Below, one piece after another: positions 50,688 through 58,726 of a stretch of DNA of 64,000 nt. Position 1 is the stretch's first letter. The number at the start of each line of letters is the position of its first letter. The stretch comes from JAJDUF01 sp965238265 (lineage in GTDB: Bacteria > Chloroflexota > UBA11872 > UBA12225 > JAJDUF01), in contig OZ250185.1 in NCBI GenBank assembly GCA_965238265.1, positions 3,782,001-3,846,000 on the forward strand, given 5' to 3'. A program made the position numbers and the translations under genes. The notes below the pieces were generated by a model. It was given only the letters and a program-made list of their open reading frames with translations. It had not been told where the DNA came from and did no database searches.

Positions 50688-51176
50688 ATGGCAGCAGCCT
50701 CGGAAGTGCGCCGGCCGCGGGTGATCTCGGAGCGGCGGCGCGTGGCCGACCGGATTGCGCTTGGTGACACCGCGACGCTGGAGGACAGCCCAGCCTTGCT
50801 CCGGCACCTACGAGCGCTGGCGCCCGGTCAGACTTTTGCGCTGGGTACGGCGATTCACCCACTCACCACCATACCGCTGGGTCTGGCGATTGACGCCGCC
50901 ATCCTCGCCGCGAACGGCCGGGCACTCACGATCTCCCACCTGCGCTACTGCTCCTTCAGCATGGAGCGCATCATCTCCACGGAGCAGCCGCTGCGAGCGA
51001 TAGCGCGGGTAGCGGAGCTGGGCACGCACCACCTCGAATGCGTAGTCGAGGTCCGGGAGGATGAGCACCTGATCTGCCAAGCGCGGATCGGGCTATGCCA
51101 GGTGCGCGAGGGCCGGGCGGCGGCGCTGGGCCACCTCTACGTGTTCGACGGCGACGGTGCTCCCAACAAGCGATGA
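50688..51176 (+). CDS. Unknown protein, paralog of the preceding gene
   Basis: The ATG at 50688 follows AAGGAAGGGAAG; 162 residues. It aligns with the previous protein throughout: RIALGDTATLEDSPALLRHLRALAPGQTFALGTAIHPLTTIPLGLAIDAA, LRYCSFSMERIISTEQPLRAIARVAELGTHHLECVVEVREDEHLICQARIGLCQVREGRAA. Both keep RYCS.SMEx. and CQVRxGRAA. The pair is separated by repeat sequence. A small heteromer from tandem duplication is likely; hotdog-like thioesterase activity is only a guess. Confidence 0.6.
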   Translation: MAAASEVRRPRVISERRRVADRIALGDTATLEDSPALLRHLRALAPGQTFALGTAIHPLTTIPLGLAIDAAILAANGRALTISHLRYCSFSMERIISTEQPLRAIARVAELGTHHLECVVEVREDEHLICQARIGLCQVREGRAAALGHLYVFDGDGAPNKR

Positions 51177-51198
51177 ACATGGCGACGGCCCCGCCATC

Positions 51199-51300
51199 GT
51201 CACTCCGGCGAAAGCCGGAGTCCAGCGGCCGGGGGATGGCCCCCCTATGGTCCCCTCGCTGCGGCGGGGGGACATGGGTTGCGGCTTTCGCCGCAATGAC
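51199..51300. repeat. Two family A hairpins flanking a GC-rich palindrome
   Basis: 51199-51223 is an inverted GTCACTCCGGC-GAAA-GCCGGAGTCC copy; 51276-51300 is GGGTTGCGGC-TTTC-GCCGCAATGAC. Between them CCCCCCTATGGTCCCC and GGCGGGGGGAC resemble words at 30.3, 50.6 and 53.2 kb. Confidence 0.8.
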
Positions 51301-51422
51301 GGATGGGGCGGGAATGACAGTTGGGTGTTATTTTCGTGCCAATGACGAAAGGGCTGGAGTGGGTAGGCTACACTTTAGGGGCCGATCGGGTTCGTCGGCG
51401 TGAGGGGTGAGGGTAGGGCGCG

Positions 51423-53129
51423 ATGGATGCAACGGTAGCGGTGGAGCGCGATGTCCCGGCGGCGATGCGCGACGGCACGCTCGTGCGGGCGGACGTGTAT
51501 CGGCCGGTTGGTGTCAGCGAGCTGCTGCCGGCGTTGGTCGCCCGCACGCCCTACAACAAGGAGGTCATGGAGGAGGTCTGCCGCGCGATGGCGGCGCGTG
51601 GCTACATCGCCATCGTCCAGGACATTCGCGGTCGCTACGCCTCGGATGGTGAGTGGCGACCGATGTACGACAGCGCCAACCTGGAGCCGACCGATGGCTA
51701 CGATACGGTGGAGTGGGCGGCACGGCTGCCGGGCTGTACCGGGGACGTGGGCACGTTCGGAGGCTCCTACGTCGCGCTGACCCAGTGGCGCCTGGCGCCG
51801 ACGCGGCCGCCGCATTTACGGGCGATGTATGCCTCCGGCTTTCCCCGCTTTGCTTACGACCGCTGGCCGGGCATCTTCCGCACCGACCGTCACCTCCAGT
51901 GGCATATCACGACCACGGTTCCCGACTATCGCCGGCGGCAAGGTCTCCCGGGGCCGACGACGGTGGACGAGGCGCGAGCACGCTGGGAGCAGCACGAGCG
52001 GCACAAGTGGGTCTGGTTCCTGCCCTTCGACGACATCCCCGCGGAGGTGCTCGGCGGCCTGCGTCTCCAGTTCCGCTCGTATCTCCGCAAGCATGCCGAG
52101 GACTGGAGCGGAATCGCGCATGTACACCGCGAGATCGAAGTGCCGGTCTACCATCAGACCGGCTGGTACGACCGGCTGATCGGCGCCATTGACCACTACA
52201 CGGCGATGGTCACGCAGGGGCGTACTGAGCACGCGCGGCGCAGCCAGAAGCTCATTATCGGGCCGTGGACCCATAGCAGCGGCGGTACGCGCTATCAGGG
52301 CGACCGCGATTTCGGCCCCGAGGCGGAGGTCCCCGTCGCCGACCTGATGGGGCCGTGGTTCGACTATTGGCTGAAGGGCCGCGCTACCGGGGTGATGGAC
52401 GAGCCGCCCGTGCGCTATTTCGTGATGGGCGTCAATCGGTGGGAGGCGGCGGCGCAATGGCCGCCCGCTGGCGTACACCCAACGCCGTTCTATTGCCACA
52501 CGGAAACGGCGGCCAACCGCTATGGCGGCGGGGGGCGTCTGGATCGTGAGCGGCCGGGCGCAGAGCCACTGGATCGCTTTGTCTACGATCCGCGTGACCC
52601 GGTGATGTCGGTGTTGCCGCCGGTGGCGCAGGACGCGCCGGGCGACCATCGCGTGCTGTTCGACCGGCAGGATGTCTTGTACTACACGAGTGCGCCGCTC
52701 GCCGCGCCGCTCAAAATCGTCGGGCCGGTCGAGGCGCGGCTCTTCATCGCCTCTAGCGCCCCCGACACCGATTTCACGGCGATCCTGCTGGACGTTGCGC
52801 CGGGCGCAGCCGAGGGAGCACCGGGCTATGCCCAGAACCTGTGCAGTGGTATCCTGCGCTGTCGCTACCGTCGCGGCGTAGACCAGCCGGCGCTGCTGCG
52901 GCCGGGGGAGATCGTGGCGATCACCATTCCCCTGACGCCGGTCGCGCACGTGTTCCGGCCCGGCCACCGGATTGCGGTGGCGATTTCGTCGAGCAATTTT
53001 CCGCTCTTCGACCGCAATCACAACACCGGCCGCGACTACTGGAGCGACGCCGAGCTGCGCGTGGCCGACCAGACCGTCTTCCACGATAGCGAGCGGCCGT
53101 CGCGGATCGTCCTGCCGGTATTGGAGTAG
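51423..53129 (+). CDS. CocE/NonD family alpha/beta hydrolase
   Basis: The 568-residue protein has the X-Pro dipeptidyl-peptidase S15-type layout: N-terminal DGTLVRADVYRPVGVSELLPALVARTPYNKE, catalytic Ser in GTFGGSYVALTQWRLA (about residue 115), then LVRTGWYDRLIGAIDHYT-like helical cap and Asp/His (GPWTHSSGGTRYQG), and a C-terminal jelly-roll domain (FIASSAPDTDFTAILLDVAPG; FRPGHRIAVAISSSNFPLFDRN). Enzymes in this family hydrolyse acyl esters and amides, including cocaine and cephalosporin esters. Substrate unknown. Repeats flank it on both sides. Confidence 0.92.
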   Translation: MDATVAVERDVPAAMRDGTLVRADVYRPVGVSELLPALVARTPYNKEVMEEVCRAMAARGYIAIVQDIRGRYASDGEWRPMYDSANLEPTDGYDTVEWAARLPGCTGDVGTFGGSYVALTQWRLAPTRPPHLRAMYASGFPRFAYDRWPGIFRTDRHLQWHITTTVPDYRRRQGLPGPTTVDEARARWEQHERHKWVWFLPFDDIPAEVLGGLRLQFRSYLRKHAEDWSGIAHVHREIEVPVYHQTGWYDRLIGAIDHYTAMVTQGRTEHARRSQKLIIGPWTHSSGGTRYQGDRDFGPEAEVPVADLMGPWFDYWLKGRATGVMDEPPVRYFVMGVNRWEAAAQWPPAGVHPTPFYCHTETAANRYGGGGRLDRERPGAEPLDRFVYDPRDPVMSVLPPVAQDAPGDHRVLFDRQDVLYYTSAPLAAPLKIVGPVEARLFIASSAPDTDFTAILLDVAPGAAEGAPGYAQNLCSGILRCRYRRGVDQPALLRPGEIVAITIPLTPVAHVFRPGHRIAVAISSSNFPLFDRNHNTGRDYWSDAELRVADQTVFHDSERPSRIVLPVLE

Positions 53130-53163
53130 TGGTTGGTGGGGCGTGCGGCGGAGGCCGACTGCT

Positions 53164-53272
53164 GTAGGGGCAACCCTTGTGGTTGCCCACGTCCCCCTGC
53201 GGAGCGGGGGGGCCATAGGGGGGCCGGTATTGGACCTAACCCCCGGCCCCTTCCCTCCAGGGCAGGGGAGTT
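53164..53272. repeat. Cluster of REP-like palindromes
   Basis: Contains GGGGCAACCC-TTGT-GGTTGCCC, then CCCCCTGCGGAGCGGGGG with the word CCATAGGGGGGCC, and the CCCCTTCCCTCCAGGGCAGGGG hairpin preceded by GGACCTAACCCCCGG. Related words occur at 2.1, 30.3, 46.4, 50.6 and 56.7 kb. Confidence 0.65.
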
Positions 53273-53313
53273 ATGGAGGCCACCGTATGGGGGCAGGTGA
53301 GAGGAGTTGAGAG

Positions 53314-54036
53314 GTGGTGAGTGAGGCGGAGCGCGATGAGCGCCGGCGCCGCGCCGGTGAGCGCGCGGCCACGTTCGTCGAGGACGGCATGGTGGTGGGC
53401 CTCGGGACCGGGCGCACCGCGGACCATGCCACGCGCGCCTTGGCCGCGCGGGTCGCGGCTGGCTTGCGGATCGTCGGCGTACCCACGTCGCACCGCACCG
53501 CGCTGCTGGCGTCGTCGCTCGGCATCACCGTCGGGACACTGGAGGAGCACCCTCGCCTCGACGTGGCGATTGATGGCGCCGACGAGGTGGACCCGCAGCT
53601 GCGGCTGATTAAGGGGCTGGGCGGTGCCCTGTTGCGCGAGAAGATCGTCGCGGCGGCCAGCGCCCGCTTTATCGTAGTCGTTGACGACGGGAAACTGGTG
53701 CCCCGGCTGGGCGGGGCCGCGCGGGTGCCGGTGGAAGTGCTGCCGTTTGGCTGCTTACCGGCTGCCGAGCACCTGCGCGCGCTGGGCGCGGAGGTCGTGC
53801 TGCGTGAGACCGGGGCGGGACCTTTCGTGACCGACAATGCCCACTACCTGCTCGATTGCCGGTTTGGGCCGCTGGCCGATCCCGAGCGGCTGGAGCGTGA
53901 CCTCCGGAGCATCCCCGGCGTGCTGGGTACCGGCCTCTTCCTCGGCATGACCGATGCGGTGATCGTCGGTACGGCCGAGGGGATCGAGGAGCGGCCGGCA
54001 TCATCACCGCCGCGGCCCGGGGCCGTGCCGCGCTAG
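53314..54036 (+). CDS. rpiA: Ribose-5-phosphate isomerase A
   Basis: Start GTG at 53314 with GGAG upstream (a second GTG follows at once). The 240-residue protein shows EDGMVVGLGTGRTADHATRAL (phosphate loop), VGVPTSHRTALLASSLGI, the catalytic DVAIDGADEVDPQLRLIKGLGGALLREKIVAA with Asp and Glu, and KLVPRLGGAARVPVEVLPFG. It interconverts ribose and ribulose 5-phosphate. GTG of the permease gene begins immediately after the stop. Confidence 0.95.
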   Translation: MVSEAERDERRRRAGERAATFVEDGMVVGLGTGRTADHATRALAARVAAGLRIVGVPTSHRTALLASSLGITVGTLEEHPRLDVAIDGADEVDPQLRLIKGLGGALLREKIVAAASARFIVVVDDGKLVPRLGGAARVPVEVLPFGCLPAAEHLRALGAEVVLRETGAGPFVTDNAHYLLDCRFGPLADPERLERDLRSIPGVLGTGLFLGMTDAVIVGTAEGIEERPASSPPRPGAVPR

Positions 54037-54831
54037 GTGACGGTCTTGGCGCTCTCGTCTTTGCTGGACCTGGCCTTGTTCGCGGCGCTGGGGTTTGTCG
54101 CCGGGGGGCTGAACGGTCTGCTGGGGATTGGTGGCGGTATCCTGCTCATTCCCTTGCTGATCTACGTCGGGGGAGTGGACATCCACCTCGCGGCGGGCAT
54201 GACGGCCGCGCAGGGGGTTGTCAGCGGTGCTACGGGGGCGCTGGTTCACGGCCGGCGCACGCCGATTGACGTGCCGGTTGGCCTGGTCATCGGCGCTACC
54301 GGCATCGTCGTGGCCGCCACCACGGCGCTGTTCTCCGAGCGGATTCCGCCGCTCGTACTCACGCTGTTCTATTTGGCGATGGTGGTCGGCGCTCTCGTGC
54401 TCGTCTTGCTGCCGCGTGCCAAAGAGGATGATGCTGGGGAGCAACTGCGCGGTCTCGGCCGCTGGCTCTGGTGCGTCGTCATTGGGGTCGTGGGTGGGGT
54501 TTTTACCGGGCTGGTGGGGGCCGGAGCCGGTTTTGTCGCAGTGCCGCTGATGCTCCGTCTGCTGGTCATGCCGCTGCGTGTGGTCATCGGCACCTCGCTG
54601 GTCATCATCCTGATCGCCTCGGGCGCCGCAGCGGTCGGCAGGGCGCTGACGGGCCAGGTGCCGCTGGTGGGTGCGCTGGGTGTGATGACCGGCAGCTTGG
54701 TCGGCGCTCACGCCGGATCGCGCCTCAGCCAGCGCACCAGTCCCCGGCTGCTCCACTGGCTGCTGGTCGCCGTCCTGGCTCTCATCCTGGTGCGGGTGCT
54801 CTGGGACGTTGTTCCGCTGCCCTGGGCCTAG
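54037..54831 (+). CDS. TauE/SafE family sulfite-exporter-type permease
   Basis: The GTG start lies directly after the rpiA stop, so the two are probably coupled. The 264-residue protein has about eight hydrophobic helices in two repeats: FVAGGLNGLLGIGGGILLIPLLIYVGG (glycine-rich, first repeat) and VVIGVVGGVFTGLVGAGAGFVAVPLMLRLLVMPLRVVIGTSLVIILIASG (second repeat). This is the TauE/SafE signature. Family members export sulfite, sulfoacetate or other anions; substrate not clear. A separate thiosulfate module is 11 kb away. Confidence 0.9.
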   Translation: MTVLALSSLLDLALFAALGFVAGGLNGLLGIGGGILLIPLLIYVGGVDIHLAAGMTAAQGVVSGATGALVHGRRTPIDVPVGLVIGATGIVVAATTALFSERIPPLVLTLFYLAMVVGALVLVLLPRAKEDDAGEQLRGLGRWLWCVVIGVVGGVFTGLVGAGAGFVAVPLMLRLLVMPLRVVIGTSLVIILIASGAAAVGRALTGQVPLVGALGVMTGSLVGAHAGSRLSQRTSPRLLHWLLVAVLALILVRVLWDVVPLPWA

Positions 54832-54872
54832 CCGGCGCGTGCGAGCAGGGATAATCCGAGTGGGAGGTAGAC

Positions 54873-55073
54873 ATGAAGCGCACCTTGACGGCGAGCGTGT
54901 GGCGGGAGAGGGAGTGGTTTGTAGCGCAGTGCCTAGAGGTAGATGTCGCGAGTCAGGGTGCGAGTGAAGAGGCGGCGCTGATGAACCTGCGGGAGGCGCT
55001 GGAGCTGCACTTTGAGCCGCCTGTAGCCACCGTCACGCAGAAACTGACTCCCGGTGAGTTCGAGTCACTCTGA
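54873..55073 (+). CDS. HicB-family antitoxin-like protein, apparently orphan
   Basis: The 66-residue protein reads RTLTASVWREREWFVAQCLEVDVASQGASEEAALMNLREALELHFEPP, the HicB beta-sheet core with VAQCLEVDVASQG matching the family. The RHH or HTH tail is lacking, as in many short HicBs. GGGAGGTAG precedes the ATG. No HicA gene lies upstream; a degenerate frame downstream is discussed in the findings. It resembles the N-terminal domain of the fusion protein at 31.3 kb only distantly. Confidence 0.8.
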   Translation: MKRTLTASVWREREWFVAQCLEVDVASQGASEEAALMNLREALELHFEPPVATVTQKLTPGEFESL

Positions 55074-55180
55074 GTACATGCCCCGGCCAGACCACCGGAA
55101 GGTGGTACGCTTAGAAGTAGCTCGTGCTGGCTGGCATCATCCTGATAGTTTGATTTTTCACCGTGGGGGTGACCGAGGCG

Positions 55181-55525
55181 ATGAGCCTGACGACCGACGA
55201 GCGGACGTGGTTGCGCCGCTATAAGGCGGCGGTGGACGAGCAGTTTCCCGGCCTGATCGAGGAGCTGCTGCTCTACGGCTCCAAGGCGCGCGGCGACGAT
55301 CATCCCGAGAGCGATCTCGATATCCTCATCATCACCCGCGACGTTGACTACGCCACGCACCGTTCGATGCGTTGGGTTGGCTATATGCTGGCCGCAATGT
55401 CGAGCGCACTGCCATCCATCATGGTGTACACACGCACCGACTGGGAGCACTCGGCGGCCATCGGCGCGCCCTTCGTTCGCGAAGTCGAGCAGGATGCAGT
55501 ACCACTGACCCCTCCTAAGCGGTAG
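55181..55525 (+). CDS. MNT-type nucleotidyltransferase domain protein, apparently orphan
   Basis: The 114-residue protein has the intact catalytic signature LLLYGSKARGDDHPESDLDILIITR (Gly-Ser then DxD) and a short following domain (HRSMRWVGYMLAAMSSALPS, DWEHSAAIGAPFVREVEQDA). This is an antitoxin-type minimal nucleotidyltransferase that in MNT/HEPN pairs adenylylates a HEPN toxin. No HEPN gene follows; the neighbour is a convergent esterase. The start at 55181 lies near GGGGGTG and GAGG; a GTG at 55163 is an alternative. It differs from the damaged copy at 15.1 kb, which has lost its GSxAR motif. Confidence 0.82.
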   Translation: MSLTTDERTWLRRYKAAVDEQFPGLIEELLLYGSKARGDDHPESDLDILIITRDVDYATHRSMRWVGYMLAAMSSALPSIMVYTRTDWEHSAAIGAPFVREVEQDAVPLTPPKR

Positions 55526-55547
55526 TCGCCCTTTGGTCGGGGCCGCT

Positions 55548-56640
55548 TCACGCTTGCAGGTAGCGGGCCATGAAGTCGTAGGCCAGCCGGCCGCTCCACT
55601 CGTGGCCGGCATCGAACTCGTCGCGCCAGAGGCGCTCCCGCACGCCCAGCAGCGCGTAGGCGCGTTCGAGGGTCGCGTGCGCCGTGCGACTGGCGGCGAT
55701 GGGAAAGGTCTCGTCCTGAATACCCGCCTCGATCAACAACGGACGCGGTGCGATCAGCGCGGTCACGTCGGGCAGATCGGCCCAGGGAAGCAAGCCGGGG
55801 ATGAACTGGGCACCGCAGAGCTGCCGATCCAAGGCGTAGACCTTATAGGTATTGAGATAGCCGCTGATGACCGTGGCCTTGATACGGTCGTCGAGTGCGG
55901 ACAGGAAAGTGGACCGTGTGCCACCGTAGGACAGCCCGGCGCAGCCGATGCGCTCCGGGTCAACGTCAGCACGTGACCGCAGCAAGTCAATGCCGCGCTG
56001 GTCGTCGTAGATTGTGAGAGCGAGCAGCGTCCGGCCGAGTAGTGCCGTCTTGTTGCCCCCCCGGTCACACTGATCCGCGCCGCCGCTGTCGGGAGGCAAG
56101 CCGGGACCGCCGCGGCGTTCGCCAAAGAGGTCGCGCGTCGGGACAGAGCACAATGTAGCCGCGACGGGCGAATTGCAGCCCGTAGGCGTAGTTGAGACGG
56201 GTAATGGACGCGCGTATCCGCGGATCGCCGTGATCCACGTCGGCAACGAGGTCTTTGCCATAACGGCTGCCGTGACCGTGTAGGGCCAGGACGGCCGGCA
56301 GTCGTTGCGGCGTTGGGGCGCTTGGACGGAAGAGCCAGGCCGGAACCCACGTATCCGGTTCCGACTGATAGACCACTTTCTCGCGGATCAGGCCATCCTC
56401 CGGTAGCTCCACTGCCTCGATCACCTCCGGCGCTAAGGGGCAGGGATCGGGGCGTGGCCCGGCCAATTCGACAATCTTCGCCCGCAGACGCTCCTGCCAG
56501 TCTCGCCAACCCGCCTCATCGGTCGCACGAAATCGTAGAGGCGCCGCTGGGAGCGCGGCGTACTGGCAGTCTATCCAGGCGGCCAGCGAGAAATCGTAGG
56601 TTCGGCCGCTGGGGCCGGTGACGGTCGTGGCCTGGGTCAT
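55548..56640 (-). pseudogene. Acetyl-xylan-esterase/dienelactone-hydrolase-like protein, frameshifted
   Basis: The N-terminal half in the frame from 56640 reads YDFSLAAWIDCQYAALPAAP, VPAWLFRPSAPTPQRLPAVLALHGHGS with the oxyanion HG, and QFARRGYIVLCPDAR. The rest is in another frame: DLFGERRGGPGLPP, IDLLRSRADVDPERIGCAGLSYGGTRS with nucleophile Ser in GLSYGG, LIAPRPLLIEAGIQDETFP with catalytic Asp and DAGHEWSGRLAYDF with His. One base lost near 56134 in GCGCGACC separates them. When joined it is about 360 residues, normal for the family. Possibly inactive; possibly a sequencing error. Confidence 0.78.
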
Positions 56641-56730
56641 AGCTCCTCCTTAAGCCGCGGACGTGGGGCTACCCCGCAGTGTGGCATGGTCGCGGCCCGG
56701 TAGCCAAGTCCGTGGGGGCACCGGGTTGGA

Positions 56731-56768
56731 CCTACCCCCCGGCCCCTTCCCTCCAGGGAGGGGGGTGG
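56731..56768. repeat. REP-like hairpin (family B, CCCTTCCCTCC type)
   Basis: CCCCTTCCC-TCCA-GGGAGGGGGG preceded by GGACCTACCCCCCGG. The surrounding 56641-56923 has no recognisable gene and should contain the promoter of the SWIM-protein gene or the divergent esterase. Confidence 0.65.
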
Positions 56769-56923
56769 GGGAAGGTATGCTCGCACCGCGCCGGCCGCCG
56801 GTTGCCCCTGCTGGCCGGTGGTTCTATACTGTTAGGTGAGGTGGGCGGCGGTTGCGGTCTGTGTTTGGGGGCGTGGCAGGACCGTGCGTGCCGAGGCGTA
56901 GTCGTCTCGAAAGGAGTGCCCGG

Positions 56924-57208
56924 GTGCAGTCAAGTCTGATCGGGAAGGTGCTGAAGGCGAGGCAGTACGCGCAAGAGCCAAAGCGGATCAAGATCGAGAA
57001 TCTGAGCCTTCAATTTCGCGGTGAGAACGGCGATCACACGGTAACGTACAGCGATCGTGCCTGGCACTGCACCTGTCATTTCTTTACCGGCTGGGGATTC
57101 TGCTGTCACACGATGGCCCTCGAACGCATCCTCGGGGTGATGGTGCCGGTGAAGTCTGACTACCCCGAGTCTCTCCAGGGCGCTGAGGCACTGATCCAGT
57201 CACCCTGA
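56924..57208 (+). CDS. SWIM-type zinc-finger protein
   Basis: The GTG start at 56924 follows AAAGGAG. The 94-residue protein reads IGKVLKARQYAQEPKRIKIENLSLQFRG, then HTVTYSDRAWHCTCHFFTGWGFCCHTMALERIL with the CxCx(n)CxH zinc ligands of SWIM domains (C-T-C, then C-C-H). SWIM proteins bind nucleic acids or partner proteins. A short stand-alone SWIM protein of this type is common in Chloroflexota; its role is unknown. Confidence 0.85.
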   Translation: MQSSLIGKVLKARQYAQEPKRIKIENLSLQFRGENGDHTVTYSDRAWHCTCHFFTGWGFCCHTMALERILGVMVPVKSDYPESLQGAEALIQSP

Positions 57209-57382
57209 GGGTCGGGACGGCCCCTTGATACCGCGCTAACGCTGCTGGTGTCCGTGGATGCCTCTTCCCTCTTCCCTTTCTGCCGGATCAGTAGCGCGAC
57301 TCCCGTGACCCGGACGAGCGATACACGAGTCTCTCGGGACTTCCGTATTGGCCCGCTATTGGCTGACGGGTCCGGTGCGAGT

Positions 57383-58042
57383 ATGCTCTACGAGATGCGT
57401 AGACCGGACAGTGCTCTCTTGCCTGCGCGCGCGCCGCTGGCGCTCCTCGCCGCCTTGCCAGCGACCGAGCCACCAGCGCCTATTGCTGACGTGCAGGTCG
57501 TGCGCTCGGCGCGCCGCAAACGCACGGTCAGCGCGCGGCTCGTGGGGGCACGCCTCGAAGTGCGCATCCCGGCGACGATGAGTGTGGGCGAGGAGCGGGA
57601 AGTCGTCGAACGCTTTGTCCAGCGATTTCAAGCGCGAGCCAAGCAGCGCGACAATCTTGATTCCGCGGCGCTGGCGCGACGGGCGCACGCGCTCAACCAA
57701 CGCTATTTTGATGGCAAACTGCGTATAGCTTCCGTCCGCTACGTCACGAACCAGCAGCGGCGATTTGGCAGCTGCAGCGTGAATACGGGGCGTATTCGTA
57801 TTGCGGATCGTGTCGCCAAGCTGCCAACGTGGGTGCGAGACTACGTGCTAATGCACGAGCTGGTGCATCTCGTGCAACCGAACCATTCCCCGGCCTTCTG
57901 GCGGATCGTGAACCGCTATCCACTTACCGAGCGCGCACGCGGGTATCTCATGGCCGTCGGGATGGAAGCGCTCGATGAGCAGTCGCCTGGCGAGGAGCCG
58001 ATGGGGGCTGGACTTGCCGAGCACGGGAGGCTAGGCCAATGA
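57383..58042 (+). CDS. YgjP/WLM-type (DUF45) zinc metallopeptidase-like protein
   Basis: The 219-residue protein has VVRSARRKRTVSARLVGARLEVRIP in the N-terminal half and a catalytic region VLMHELVHLVQPNHSPAFWRIVN: HELVH corresponds to HExxH and the following His (PNHSPAFW) is the third zinc ligand. YFDGKLRIASVRYVTNQQRRFGSCS is the usual preceding domain. Members process or hydrolyse unknown peptides. The start is uncertain (ATG at 57383 or 57395). It overlaps smpB by the ATGA junction. Confidence 0.85.
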   Translation: MLYEMRRPDSALLPARAPLALLAALPATEPPAPIADVQVVRSARRKRTVSARLVGARLEVRIPATMSVGEEREVVERFVQRFQARAKQRDNLDSAALARRAHALNQRYFDGKLRIASVRYVTNQQRRFGSCSVNTGRIRIADRVAKLPTWVRDYVLMHELVHLVQPNHSPAFWRIVNRYPLTERARGYLMAVGMEALDEQSPGEEPMGAGLAEHGRLGQ

Positions 58043-58539
58043 GCGCGGCGCGGCGGCGGAAAAAGCCAAAGTCGGGCGGCCAGGATAGCGACGCGCCCAT
58101 CGCCACGAATCGGCGTGCCTTCCATGACTATGCGTTCAGCGACCGGTACGAGGCCGGTATTGCGCTCCAAGGTACCGAGATCAAATCTATCCGCGCGGGT
58201 CAGGTACAGGTGCGGGAAGGCTACGTGCGCCTCGTAGACGGCGAGGCGTGGCTGGATGGCGTGCATATTGCCCCCTACCTGGAGGGTAGCTATCACAATC
58301 ACGAGCCGACGCGCCCCCGGCGGCTGCTGCTGCACAAGTCGGAGCTGCGCCAGCTGGAGCAGCAGACCGGCACCCGGGGCTACACCATTATCCCGCTGCG
58401 CCTGTACTACAAGCGAGGCCGGGTCAAGGTCGAGCTAGGGGTTGGTCGCGGGAAGCGCCAGTACGAGAAGCGGCAGACTATAGCGGCCCGCGAAGCCCAG
58501 CGCGAGATGGATCGCGCCATCCGCTCGCATGGCCGGTAG
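58039..58539 (+). CDS. smpB: SsrA-binding protein
   Basis: The 166-residue protein has NRRAFHDYAFSDRYEAGIALQGTEIKSIRAGQVQVREGYV, HIAPYLEGSYHNHEPTRPRRLLLHKSEL and the RGYTIIPLRLYYKRGRVKVELGVGRGKRQYEKR oligosaccharide-fold core, ending in a basic helix (REMDRAIRSHGR). It brings tmRNA to stalled ribosomes for trans-translation. The ATG overlaps the stop of the metallopeptidase gene. The tmRNA gene itself is not in the next few hundred bases. Confidence 0.96.
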   Translation: MSAARRRKKPKSGGQDSDAPIATNRRAFHDYAFSDRYEAGIALQGTEIKSIRAGQVQVREGYVRLVDGEAWLDGVHIAPYLEGSYHNHEPTRPRRLLLHKSELRQLEQQTGTRGYTIIPLRLYYKRGRVKVELGVGRGKRQYEKRQTIAAREAQREMDRAIRSHGR

Positions 58540-58571
58540 CCGCTATTAGCTATTAGCCGTCAGCGAGGGGC

Positions 58572-58596
58572 GTCATTCCCGCGCCAGCGGGAATCC
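58572..58596 (-). repeat. REP-like hairpin, family A, inverted copy
   Basis: GTCATTCCCGC-GCCA-GCGGGAATCC just after smpB; perfect ATTCCCGC/GCGGGAAT arms. Confidence 0.85.
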
Positions 58597-58726
58597 AAGC
58601 CGGGCGACTCACCTAGACCCACCAGTCCTAAGCAACGGATAGTGTATGGTTAGGGGTGATGTGTCGCAGTTGAAGGGAAGGGCTTGACGCGCCCGGTGCT
58701 GCTGACGCAAAGAGGTGAGGTCGCAG

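Noticed and set aside
51816..53216. 466-codon frame opposite the CocE hydrolase gene
   Set aside because: Antisense shadow with arginine-rich composition; the sense gene has all family motifs.
54873..55073. HicB with an intact HicA partner
   Set aside because: No HicA frame with a clean start and GSH motif follows; only a weak relic-like frame is seen, reported as a low-certainty finding.
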